DNA of 23,041 nucleotides from Rhizophagus prolifer (GCA_019425655.1 NQWY01000608.1:1-23041); one strand, 5' to 3'. Positions 10,268 through 21,028 are shown, counted from the first letter of the stretch. Numbers and translations: made by a program. Notes: generated from the sequence alone by a model not told the origin.

Positions 10268-13241
10268 AGAATGATAAGCTCATAAATATTGAGGTTCTCA
10301 CGTGGTCTAGGGTGTATTCATAATCTATATTCATTCCATAAATTTCTTCATATTCGACTTCACTGAAAATTTTAAGGTTCCTATCATGTATGTCCTTTTC
10401 GACAATAAATCCTAACCTATACATTTCAAAATCATTGTAACAAATCTTAGATCAAAGTATACATATATATGCAATGAAATAAGATAATATCAGCGTACTT
10501 GTTCCAAAATGAGGCCATATCCATATCACCCCATTTAGGGGAGTCACCGCCTGGTTCATTGTTCCTGAATCCTCGAGTCCATTGCAGGGTGTATTTCGTA
10601 GTTATATTACTCAAAATAATCATATTATTCACCTGTTTACACATATTTTCCATCATATCCTTTATTATCCTTTCATTCGATAAGTTTTTAACTTTTTTAA
10701 TCGATTCCTCTATTTCATTCAATTTTCCCCAATTAATTTGCTTTTGTTTAATCATATCATCCATATTTTTTATAACTTTATCTAATTCGCTTTTTACATT
10801 TGTAGGCGGAGTTACCAATCCATTTAATTTCTTCTTCATTTCCTCTATTTCCCTTAACATCGCCGCCTAGACTCCAAAATGACCGATTATTTATATGCAT
10901 TCAAACAAACAAAAATGAATGAGATGGTGTTAAAGCCCTACTGCTTACCTCCGAGATTACAGTATCAGGTCTTTGAGCTGGCCACCAGTGTGTTTCGCAC
11001 TCGTTAAAATCTGCTTGCCATGGTAAAGCCATGTATGCATTGATATCTCCAGGTTGAATCATATCGGAATTAATCCTTAATTATATGCAAAAATATTTTA
11101 AAAATGAGGATTGTGTAAGGAAATACGTGTATGACTTGCATACCTGAAGTCATAATCCCTGTGAAATGTATTCTTATCATGTCATTTCAATTCCAGGATA
11201 GAATGCACCTCCAACACTCCATTCAAGTGCCGCTTTGTTTAAAAATTTAACCTCTGCAACGTGTTGATCTAGTGGTTTCTGACCGTAACTTTGTTCTTTG
11301 TCTCCAAGGATCTTCTGTACCATTTGCTGAAAAGTCATCTGAAGCGGACCATTCGAATATGAAGGTTTTCGTGAATCATCACCCGCTTCCGTATAAAGAT
11401 AGACATTTTCTGGTAGCTCGCTTCCCATTACAAAATCTCCTTCAGCCCATTTTTGCAACAAACTAATAAGAAAGCATTAACGTTAATTCAAGGTTAAATA
11501 ATGCAAAAAATGATGTAAGACTTACAGATATTGGCCACGAGTAACGGTTAAATAAGTATCTGGAGCACCAGGAGTTGTATCCCCATCGTTACCGGATAAA
11601 GGTGGCATAAAGTAATTATAGGCTTGCCCATTATATTCAAAAGAGGAAGCGAGTTCAGCAGGTATCCGGACACGAGATAAAATACTTTTCCTGTAATCAA
11701 CAAAGAAACATTATGTAAAAAAAAGTAAACAGATCTTTTAGATAAATGAAGCAAGAATTAACCTTAAGTCCTTGTTATCATCATCTTTGCCTTTGACTGG
11801 AGGAGTTTTCAATTTTTCTTCTAAACTGGAATCTAAAAAATAACCTGGTTTATCCGGACCGTGACCCATGAGAGCCATTGGATTAACCCAAGCGTTTTTA
11901 CAGATAGCTTCAAATATTGGGCGAATATCACGATAATAATTCACTCCCATTATCTGATATAGAGTAGAATAAATATGCTTAATTATTGTTACCGGTCCAT
12001 GATATCGAAATACGGTTTAAATAATATATGAACCTGTTTCTTTTCTTCCCTATACTGTTCATCATTCAATAGTTTACTATCATCATAATTTATAGGATCA
12101 TTTGCCGGATAATTCGGATCAACTGGACGTTGCGTTTCCAAGATAGTTTGATATAACGGTACAATATTGGGGATACCCGGCGCATACTTTGGAGGTGCCA
12201 CAAGGACCCATGACTTGCCCTCTAAATTGACATTTGATAATCACCATAAGCTCAAACGGAAATTTTTGCGGTTACACACGAATTTACCTCTATTTTTGAT
12301 TGGGACATCATTAATGGTAACAATAGCATCAATAGAACCATCAGAGGTGTCATCGTACCAATAATCATTATTCACGTAGCTAGTAATCAAAGCGTCTGTA
12401 AGATTATAATAACAATGAGTGATGATTCGAGTATATTTTATATCAAGTACGAAGGTATACTAACTCTCTTTGATGCTTCCAGATTCTCCCTTCCCACCAA
12501 TAATTAACAAACTTCCTTCTTCTTCCATTATCATTTTTCCCAAGTATAGCTCATGCCCGTCTTCAGAATTTTCTTTAATTTCGGGATCTCTATCTTTGAC
12601 GTTATGACGATAAACTCGCGCCTTAAAATCTTTTTTATCAACCTCTGGTTTAGCGGATGTTAGGCTATTTTCTCTAATGGCCATTAATGTGGACCTATCA
12701 TAAGGCCAATCTACAGATAGTTTGCATGTTCATTAATATCAGCTCATTGATATTAATGAAAATTTACTAAAAATGCGTACCAGCATTTCGAATAGTGCCC
12801 TTTTGATTATGATTCTTGATACCAGAGAAACCTTGATGTGCTGCTTTCTTATTGGCAAGTATAACGGTCCATATGATTTTGATACCCGTTTCCTCTTTAA
12901 GGTTAATCTCGCCCACAATTTTATCATCTTTGTAACCATAGATCCTGAACCTTGCGGCTTGCGGTTTTATACGACCCATATTATCTCTAACCTCTTTAAA
13001 CTTGAAGTCTGGATTACCCTCTGTATTGTAGAACATATATTAGAAGAAATAAGGAACTATTATTAATTAACTATATTTTGACTATAAATTATTTCAAAAA
13101 AATCATCAACACCTTACTTCCAACATACACTCCGGGAATTTCGGAAGCAACGTAGTAATCATCAGCATTACCGACACGTGCAACGTTGAGGGCTGGAAAG
13201 ATCGCAAAGCTATCATATTTAAGATCTGGCTTTTCTGACAT
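10209..13241 (-). pseudogene. LodA/GoxA-like CTQ quinoprotein amino-acid oxidase, frame broken
   Basis: LodA (lysine 6-oxidase) and GoxA (glycine oxidase) use cysteine tryptophylquinone and release H2O2. Proposed exons are 13241-13118, 13020-12781, 12710-12465, 12395-12288, 12221-12034, 11953-11763, 11690-11526, 11462-11144, 11075-10949, 10866-10499 and 10416-10209, with GT-AG introns of 63-97 nt. Family motifs in order are FPALNVARVGNADDYYVASE, GRIKPQAARFRIYGY, ILANKKAAHQGF, NNDYWYDDTSDGS, SWVLVAPPKYAPGI, FMPPLSG, GGAFYPGIEMT, PWQADFNEC, WWPAQRP, WTRGF and LGFIV. The Asp and Cys of QADFxxC correspond to those needed for CTQ in LodA; the Trp partner is probably in WTRG. The frame stops right after PGIEMT (515 residues) and resumes in another phase as DKNTFHRDYDFRIN. 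About 11 nt that should encode a W..R segment seem to be missing. A helical Lys/Glu-rich stretch lies between WWPAQRP and WTRG. The call is strong; the broken status depends on sequence accuracy. Confidence 0.8.
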
Positions 13242-13280
13242 TATGAAGTGTGAGGAGGTAAATGTGTAAATTGGTGAGAA

Positions 13281-13286
13281 TATATA
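13281..13286 (-). promoter_or_regulatory. candidate TATA box of the LodA-like gene
   Basis: CTATATATT on the minus strand lies about 40 bp upstream of the ATG at 13241, in the sequence leading away from the divergent spacer. Confidence 0.4.
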
Positions 13287-15401
13287 GTGAAAAGTACATT
13301 AATAATATATTGGCAATCGGTTGTAAATGCTGCAATGCGAGTTCATAAAAAAATTGATGAGATACTGCATAACTCACAAAAATCAGCTGTAAATGCTGCA
13401 ATGTAAGTTACTCATATGAGATTAAATTCGAGCAAACAATTACAGTTGCTTGAATAATATATGTAAGAGCACCCACGAAATCTTTTTTTCTTCATTAAAT
13501 CTAATAAAACTCTAAAATGAGACCAAACATTCCACGTTAGTTTTCTAGAGGACTCCATGACATCAAATAATTCCTGATAAATTGATAAGAAGTACCTGTT
13601 ATACAGTCCCTTGTTTAACATAAACTATTTTTGCTATGCCATTTTCTAGTTACAGGTTTCTTCCTAGTGAGACTAGGAAAGTCAATTTTTAATGATGCAT
13701 GATATCATGTGAAATGATTAGATATTGTCTTATTGTTAAAATATTAACATTGTTCTAATTTTGGGATAGGTTTATTCGAAGTTGTCTGCCATTACAGTAT
13801 TTCATTCTAGATATAATAAAATCGATTAAAAAGTAAATAACAATTCTCCAAATGGAATCTAAACCAAAGAGAGTATATTAAAAAAGTGAAGATAAAAACG
13901 TTATTAACAATTTGTTATGCTACCTCAGAGATGGCTTCAAATCACAAAAGAAATGTTTAATTTGTTTATAGATTTTTGACACACCATTATTTCGAACCTA
14001 CTGTTACACTAAAAGAAAATCACAAACGGGTTCCACTACAGTACGAATAACGTAGTACGAATCCTGTATTTGATAATTTTGCACAATCTTTAGTTCTATT
14101 TTTCTATTTTCACAAGCGTAATATTTATTATATAGACTACTAATTCTAGTAATTTTAAACGAGAAGTGTTGCATGAGATAATAATTATTAAAAACAATCA
14201 TGAGAATATTTAGTTTTTTTTTTTTTTTTCTAGAAAAGATTAAGGGCCCCAAAGGTCATCGATAATTTTGAAAAGAAAAATCTTTTTTCTCACTTTCTTT
14301 TAGGACCTAATGAACCAAATGTTGATCAATTTTAATCATGGAAAATGAATCGATCGACTCGATCTGTGCCTCTGTGGTTGAGAACTTAGATAAGATCAAT
14401 CATCATAGTAATTAACCGTGTGACAAATAAGAAATGACGAATAATTCCTGCATTTGGTAAATGAAAAATTAGCTTGTACCGGGATACCGGAAAGGCAGTC
14501 ATTATTAGCCATAAAATTAATTTAAATTTCCACAATAAAAAAGTGTGAATTTTACAATATTTTAATTTAAATATAACAAAATCTTAAATATTCGAGTTAA
14601 TTCAAATAAGACAGTAAATTTTATTGGATAATTCCATGAATATTTACTCTACCATCATGAAAATTAATATCCGAATATTTCCGAATACTTTAAATTACAC
14701 CATTTTATAAACATGTTGCCGAAATTGTTTAAAAAACAAATTCTTTATCTGGAATAAAAGAATTTCTTAAATAGGAAGTACTTTTTTTGGTTTAGTAAAA
14801 ATATTACTCCAATGGATTTACAATTGATAGTCATTTGACATTGCCTTGTGATCATATTAACCCGAAAAAAAGAAATTTCTTTTATAGGCGCGTCTAATTT
14901 ACAACACACACGTTATCTCAATAGAAGTGGATTTTGAGATACCAAAAAATTAGATTTGAACTCATGGTAACCAGGTGATATTTTTTTTTTATCTGCATGT
15001 AGAGCAACTTTATTAATCCTAATTATCTTAATTATGTAATAAGATGTAAAAATTATTGAACGTTCCACTTAATGCATAATTGAACGAGTAAAACCGAAGT
15101 AAACAAGTCCACAGTTTTTTTTCTGGAAAATTAATGTAAACAAAATATCTATAAAAGAGATTGAAAACAAATACTATACAAGCGAAATTCTATAATGATT
15201 TTTCATTAATAAAGACATTACGACGTATTATAGTCACGTGTCAACAAGGTTACAAGAGTGTACTATGTGCAATAAAGATGTGGGCGTCACAATGGAATTT
15301 TTGCGATGCAATAATGTGGCGATGAAATATTTAATGGGATGAATATTAAATGGATGTCAACTGCATGAGACGACTATATTGGAACCTTATATGGTACAGC
15401 A

Positions 15402-15448
15402 CTGGAGTCTGGACACTTACAGCACCAGACTGGAATTTCCAGTGTATA
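15402..15448. other. nested hairpin
   Basis: CACTGG-AGTCTGG is followed by CCAGACT, a GGAATTT spacer and CCAGTG. This gives a 7-bp inner stem and a 6-bp outer stem in a locally GC-richer patch. The function is unknown. Confidence 0.3.
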
Positions 15449-16981
15449 CTCAAACGCAATGTGTTGTCGCACAAGTAGGCTATTTGTTATTTGTAACGAA
15501 ACATGGAAAAACTCATTTCGCGTATTTGCGTTTGCGGATGAACTAAGAATTTATTGGTGAGAACTAAACCTTTCTATGAAAATTCATAAGTTATACACAC
15601 GTAGTGGAATTTGTACACAAAAATGGTAAGTAGATGAAACTTGGATGTCTTATCTCTATGTTGAATCACATGAAACCATTTCATGGTCGTAGTTTAAATA
15701 CCTAACTATATTCGCTATAATATTTCTCATGAGATGTAAAATCATAGTCTAGTAAAAGAAGTTTGATAAGGAAGCATAAAGTATTGAAGAGTCTGTTTTC
15801 TCATTATGTAGGACCATCACGAGACATCTCATAGTTTTATCAAGCTGGCGGAGCCCACACATTAGCCACATAATATCAACTGCTTAAGATACACAGAGAA
15901 ATATGTTCATTGAACGTATTTTTTTCAATCGCAGATACACTTTAGTAGTTTTTAGTACCGGAAAGAAAGGGAGGCAATATTTGGGTGATCGAAAGAGAGA
16001 ATATACATGTTCTACTGAAAGAAAAAATAGTGGCGAATAATAATCTGAAAACATCCATGTAATAATAAGGTATCAATGATATACTGTAAGCGTCTGATAA
16101 TTTATTCAGTAATCGAAAATATAGACATGCGAGCTAGAAAAGAGGACATATATTATTTGGATCACAGATATACTAAGGGCAGACATTTGGTGATCGAAAC
16201 AGAGGGATATGTAGTCTTCGATTGTATTGGATGATTCGAGATTTCTCGTTGGACTAAGCAATTTCAACCGCTTCTCTTTGAAGTTTCTTTCAACTGTAAA
16301 GCTCTTCGAACTAATTATCGAAAGAGTACATTAATAATTATTATTTGAATTGAACCATAAAAATATATTAAATTTAAAAATCCAATTTTATCATCCTATT
16401 CTATTTCTAAAAATAGTTCAGCTATTAGAATATTATTTGGTTTAATCATCCAATAATATATGATCTACTATTGGCGTGTTTTAAGGTAACAATTTAGGCC
16501 GTATTTTTGTTTAACGACCAAATTTCGTGAAAAGTTTGAGGAAGGTTCACAATAAACAAACAAAATGTAATAAAATTTTGTAAATTTCAGAAATTTCAGA
16601 AAATTATAATTTGAATTTAGAGGGGGTATTTAACATATAATATTATAATATGTTTAGATTTTTAAGAAAATAGGGTACGTTAAACAAAAAATTAAATTGG
16701 AGCGGCCTGCATCAGCTGCACCAGCTATCATCTGACGCAATTCAACATTTGAGGCACGACATATGTAAGAATTACTATTGTAACATAAACTTTCTATGAA
16801 TAACATAATTTTCCTTGCAATGCATGCGCGTTGATTACCAAATTACTCGCATGATAATCGAAAAATTCTTTAAATTGTGGTTTTAAATGAATTATGAAAA
16901 AATTTGGATGTATATTTTGAACAAGTTTGGAATAAATATGAAATATTTGTCGTACGATATGAAAAATTTTGCTGTACACTT

Positions 16982-17099
16982 AGGGTTAGTGACATTTATT
17001 ACGTAATATCCATTTACTATATGGCTTACCCAAATCTTACGTTACACTATATAATAAGACTTTTCCTTCTAACATATTACGTAATAAATGTCATTCCCT
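16982..17099. mobile_element. MITE-like inverted-repeat element
   Basis: A perfect 20-bp inverted repeat, TGACATTTATTACGTAATAT at 16990-17009 and its reverse complement at 17074-17093, flanks a 64-bp centre. Outside it, AGGG (16982-16985) pairs with CCCT (17096-17099). There is no room for a transposase, so a non-autonomous DNA transposon (MITE) is the simplest reading. No clear target-site duplication was identified. Confidence 0.5.
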
Positions 17100-17449
17100 T
17101 GCAGTGTTCACTATATAAAATTTAGGGGTCCTGCATTATGCCTTTCGCCGTTTTCAAAAATGGCATAGGATTAGCATATTTGGATAGGAGAAAACTCCCA
17201 TTCTAATTACTTTATATAACTATAAACCAGCTTTACCTATAACTACAGTCGAGTGCATATCTTTTTCGCAAGCACAATAATAAATTTCCATTAAAATAAA
17301 TGAGCTTCTACATACGATATATATTCTTGAAGATAAGTATCCATACTGTATAAGTACAAACGTAAAATTTATGTCATGATATATCTGGCACACAAAGAAT
17401 ATACTTACGCCAAAATAGTTGCATAGTCTTTTGGTTGTGAAAATGCAGT

Positions 17450-17458
17450 TATATAAAG
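17450..17458 (+). promoter_or_regulatory. TATA box of the 1133-residue gene
   Basis: TATATAAAG lies about 55 bp upstream of the ATG at 17513 and is followed by a pyrimidine/adenine-rich leader. The position suits transcription starting near 17480. Confidence 0.5.
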
Positions 17459-17512
17459 TCGAATATCTATCTATCAACCAACCTCAACAGTTTTTTCAAA
17501 TAAAAAACGGAA

Positions 17513-20500
17513 ATGTCTGTCATTAAAGGTAGAATAAATATTAAAAACACCTTTTCAAGAGTCGCTGATGCCAAATTCAAGTTTGTAATCATCAACGAAA
17601 AAGATAACTTCTCTTGTGATGAGCTCTTCTTTAATGACATCCTCCCATCTATTAAAACTAATGCTACGGAGCAGGAGGATACCCTATCTTCGACTTCTTT
17701 TTCGGTCTCAGTGCCTGCAATAGCAAAAGAAAGTCTTGTTAATGTTAATGTGATTAGGGTTACCGTCGAACTGGAGACACGTGTTCGTCCTATTTTGGAC
17801 AATGACCTCACTGGTCCTCTGAGGTATCAATTATATAGAGCTAAGTTTAACGAGCCTATTAATCTTCCTTTAGAGGATAACAATCTCAACGTAATAATTG
17901 GTCATGAAAAGTTTAATTTGGTCGTTCCTGAAATAGGAAGTTTCGACGTGGAACCGATTCTGGTTCACACTCGCGTGTCAGCGTTCAATGAAAAGAGAGT
18001 TGCCGCACATAGCGGATGTCCCATTAGTTACCGTTCATATCATCCAACTAAAACTGACCACCCGAATAGTTCGTACAAAGTGGCATCTGAAGAATTAAAT
18101 CCCTTGATTTCAATGAATATGCCGAATAAACTTGAGGATGGCTGGTTCTTTAAAGTTGTATATGGTTCTGGCCCTGACAATGATCATGTTGTTGCTATTA
18201 AAGAAGATGACTTGGAGAAGTTTGATGATGGTTTTGGCAGTAAGCTGGTCAAATTTTGGAAAGATAAATCACTTGATAAAATCCCTTTTGACTTGCGTCA
18301 TCTTATGGTAACTCTCAAAGATGATAATATGAAACAGAGATCATTTATGGTTGCAGATGGAGCAAATATCACGTGGTCTGAAGAAACTAAAGACGTTGAT
18401 CGGCACGTGCGTTTCGTAATTACTTTTCAACCTAACGCTAAAGGTCGTAATTATCAACCAACAGACTTAATCTTTGTTGTTTCTTCACCGCGTCTGGATT
18501 CTAAAGTTAACTTTTTACAAGTGGCAGCTTGGAGCAACAAACATCGTGCCTTTAACTTTTATCAACGAAACCAACGAAACAAGAATAATGAATGGTGGTG
18601 GCTTGGAAATTCGTGGGATGCGTTCAATGAACTAAGTAGTAATAAGGGCCCTTTTGATGGGCATGTTAATGGCTCTTTGGTAATGAAAGAACTTAACAGG
18701 CCTTGGGTACATTGGAATTCTCAATTTTTTGTAATTTCTGATTGTCTCAATCCTGAAGATCCACTTAGGGAAGAGCCTCTATTCAATAAACTGTCAGATG
18801 CAAATAAACTTGAACATATCGTCAAGGACGCCGTTTCGGATTGGAATACTGTTCGAATAAACAAATATACGGATCCTTCTTCCAACTTTAAAGTTGAAAG
18901 CGTCAAAGATTTTATGCGACAGGTTATTGACAATACCACATACAATATAATCTCAGCCGATAAAGAGTTCTCCTCAATCATGCCGCAGGATGAATTGTTC
19001 CTTCCCGCATCGTTTTTCATAAATATCGACATTATTAACCAACTTTCTGACTTTATAGATTTTGATCTTTCTCCAATCAAAGTCCGTGCGGATATGTATT
19101 TGAATAGCGTAGAGAAGTATGGAGTATGTTTGAAATCTGATGGTAAAATTGTCCAGCAGGGTGATGGAATGTTTGCATTTCCCGTTCCAGAACCCGCATT
19201 TGAAGACACTTCCCTGCTTCCGATACTTCTTAATAAAAGATTTATTAAGATTTCCAATGGAGAGACTCAGGAACTGCCTCCATTGTTGAGCTTCAAATTT
19301 ATTCTATGTTTGTTGTTGATCGATTTTTGCAACCCGTTAGATTCAAGGCGTCGTAAACGATTGTTGGATCACATTCCAAATACTGCAAATTACGACGGCA
19401 CAAAATATGATCTCGTTGATGAAATCGTGAAAAACATAGGGAAAGCTGCTGAGACTTCACCGGAACATTCCAGTGAAGCCGTTTTCTTAAATTATTGGAA
19501 CCACAATGATGATGATTTAAAAACAAATTGTAAACGGATTATTGAGCAGTATTTTATTAACTTGCAGGTAAATTTACAAAAACAAGACGGCGTTGATGAT
19601 CTTGTTCGGCTTGCTGAATCTCGCAGACGTCTATTTCGTCGCAAGCCTCTAAGTGAATTTGACCTGACCTTCCCTGTATGCAACAACATCACCAGTGATG
19701 CATTAATGCTAGAAATGACACCCCTAGGAACAGTTTGCCCTATTCTGAAAAATGAGCTTCAAGACTGGTTTTCTGTCCAAAGCAAGTCTGATTACATACT
19801 AAGTAAATTTAATCCACCCGCTTATCTCGATGATATGAATGAAGAACTAAAAGATGAATGGCATGAATTAGTGAAAAAGTGGACCAACAAGGCTATCAAA
19901 GGTTATCCAGATGATTATACCTTTGATGGGCCACGCTTGCAATACTATGATCCCACATCGACTTACACATCAGGCCAGAAAGCAGAAAAAGATATTATCT
20001 GGACAGCATTTCCAAACCAAGTTGCAATGAAATCTGTAACGGATAAGCAACGCTGGGAAACAGCTGATTCATCACGTGATTTTCAAGATGAATATTGTGA
20101 ATGGAGTGTCTTAAGGAATCCTGAAGGAAAAATAACGAAGGTTACATTTACATGTGAAGGACCAGAATATTGGAATTTAATCGCTGAGAAAGCTCCAAAC
20201 AAATTGGTAGAATTGTATAGGAAATTTACCGGTATAGAGGACATAAAAGAGGAGGATCTTTTTGTTAATAATGAATATAATCCAAAAAACATTTGGAATA
20301 ATAATACTGATACTGGAAACATCATACATTTGATCCAAGATAACAATACACTTGAGGCTGAAATTGAGCTTGCTGGTGGTTCCAGCGTTGTTCGCGTCAT
20401 TAATGGACGTGTCTTGTCTTCGGAACAAGAACTCATCAAATGTGGCAGTTACGGCCAATCCGAGAGATTTTCTGATCCACATATTGGAGCCGTTGTAAAC

Positions 20501-20914
20501 AGTTTAACCCGCCAAGGTGCAGACGTGACTATTCGCGACCCTGTTGCGATTTATTTCGATGATCTGAATACTTCTGCATTCAATACCCCTGATGGCTCAG
20601 ATGCATCTCGTTACTGGAAATTTACCCGTGGTAGTAAAAACTTATACGTTCGTGGAGAATTTGAGGTTAAAGATAAAAACTTTTGTGTGGGAGATATTAA
20701 AATCAATGGAAAACTCATCAATTATGGTGCACAGATTGCAGATTTTCTCACTATGCGCATTCCAGCTGTAGCTTGCCGCATAGGCCAGAGTACTATACAA
20801 CCTCTCACAGGTTGTCGTAAGCAGAAACCGAAACTTAAACTTAAAGATCCGCTGACAGATAAAAATCATGAAAAGTTCATCTTTCCTTATGGGTTATCTT
20901 TTAAACGCAGATAA
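17513..20914 (+). CDS. large bacterial-type two-module protein, single exon
   Basis: One uninterrupted frame encodes 1133 residues with no introns. I do not know a name or reaction for it. I recall, without being able to check, that two stretches resemble uncharacterised proteins of actinobacteria and myxobacteria. Module 1 (about 1-725) contains WWWLGNSWDAF and GPFDGHVNGSLVMKELNRPW (361-398), LFLPASFF (495-502), FPVPEPAFEDT (556-566), LLIDFCNPLDSRRRKRLLDH (601-620) and ESRRRLFRRKPLSEFDLTFP (702-721). Module 2 (about 750-1090) contains FQDEYCEWSVLR (857-868), TKVTFTCEGPEYW (875-887), YNPKNIWN (922-929), CGSYGQSERFSDPHIG (977-992), NTPDGSDASRYW (1024-1035) and VGDIKINGKLINYGAQIAD (1059-1077). 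No signal peptide or membrane segment is evident. It is transcribed away from the LodA-like cluster and may share its pathway. Confidence 0.85.
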   Translation: MSVIKGRINIKNTFSRVADAKFKFVIINEKDNFSCDELFFNDILPSIKTNATEQEDTLSSTSFSVSVPAIAKESLVNVNVIRVTVELETRVRPILDNDLTGPLRYQLYRAKFNEPINLPLEDNNLNVIIGHEKFNLVVPEIGSFDVEPILVHTRVSAFNEKRVAAHSGCPISYRSYHPTKTDHPNSSYKVASEELNPLISMNMPNKLEDGWFFKVVYGSGPDNDHVVAIKEDDLEKFDDGFGSKLVKFWKDKSLDKIPFDLRHLMVTLKDDNMKQRSFMVADGANITWSEETKDVDRHVRFVITFQPNAKGRNYQPTDLIFVVSSPRLDSKVNFLQVAAWSNKHRAFNFYQRNQRNKNNEWWWLGNSWDAFNELSSNKGPFDGHVNGSLVMKELNRPWVHWNSQFFVISDCLNPEDPLREEPLFNKLSDANKLEHIVKDAVSDWNTVRINKYTDPSSNFKVESVKDFMRQVIDNTTYNIISADKEFSSIMPQDELFLPASFFINIDIINQLSDFIDFDLSPIKVRADMYLNSVEKYGVCLKSDGKIVQQGDGMFAFPVPEPAFEDTSLLPILLNKRFIKISNGETQELPPLLSFKFILCLLLIDFCNPLDSRRRKRLLDHIPNTANYDGTKYDLVDEIVKNIGKAAETSPEHSSEAVFLNYWNHNDDDLKTNCKRIIEQYFINLQVNLQKQDGVDDLVRLAESRRRLFRRKPLSEFDLTFPVCNNITSDALMLEMTPLGTVCPILKNELQDWFSVQSKSDYILSKFNPPAYLDDMNEELKDEWHELVKKWTNKAIKGYPDDYTFDGPRLQYYDPTSTYTSGQKAEKDIIWTAFPNQVAMKSVTDKQRWETADSSRDFQDEYCEWSVLRNPEGKITKVTFTCEGPEYWNLIAEKAPNKLVELYRKFTGIEDIKEEDLFVNNEYNPKNIWNNNTDTGNIIHLIQDNNTLEAEIELAGGSSVVRVINGRVLSSEQELIKCGSYGQSERFSDPHIGAVVNSLTRQGADVTIRDPVAIYFDDLNTSAFNTPDGSDASRYWKFTRGSKNLYVRGEFEVKDKNFCVGDIKINGKLINYGAQIADFLTMRIPAVACRIGQSTIQPLTGCRKQKPKLKLKDPLTDKNHEKFIFPYGLSFKRR

Positions 20915-21028
20915 CTGTAATGATAAAGCTTATATATTTTTATTCTTTATGTAGTAATGACAAATATGAATGATCAATAATTTTAAATCTCTGCAATTTG
21001 TAACTTCTGATTTATATAATACGTTTTA

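Larger units (their letters stand above)
13242..17512. other. 4.3-kb spacer between divergent genes
   Basis: No supported gene. The ORF at 14004-14252 includes a poly-T run and is not credible. Two short protein-like stretches exist: 15378-15554 on the plus strand and about 16690-16800 on the minus strand (RASNVELRQMIAGAADAGRSN-type reading, open for about 40 codons). Neither has clear splice sites or a recognised family. A near-duplicate of about 35 bp (ATTTGGGTGATCGAAAGAGAG near 15978 and ATTTGGTGATCGAAACAGAG near 16185) and a small inverted-repeat element (16982-17099) are present. Confidence 0.5.

Noticed and set aside
8018-13241. One fused gene encoding LodA-like and ferritin-like domains
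   Set aside because: The two frames differ by one base and no GT-AG intron of reasonable size joins them. The ferritin-like start also matches stand-alone family members, so two genes were annotated.
6170-13241. Bacterial contamination of the assembly
   Set aside because: The genes contain many GT-AG introns that keep family motifs in frame, which shows eukaryotic DNA.
14004-14252. Small minus-strand gene in the spacer
   Set aside because: It runs through a poly-T tract, has low-complexity composition, and shows no motif or splice sites.
18721-19257. Minus-strand open frames inside the 1133-residue gene
   Set aside because: These and several other antisense frames are shadows of the long plus-strand coding region.
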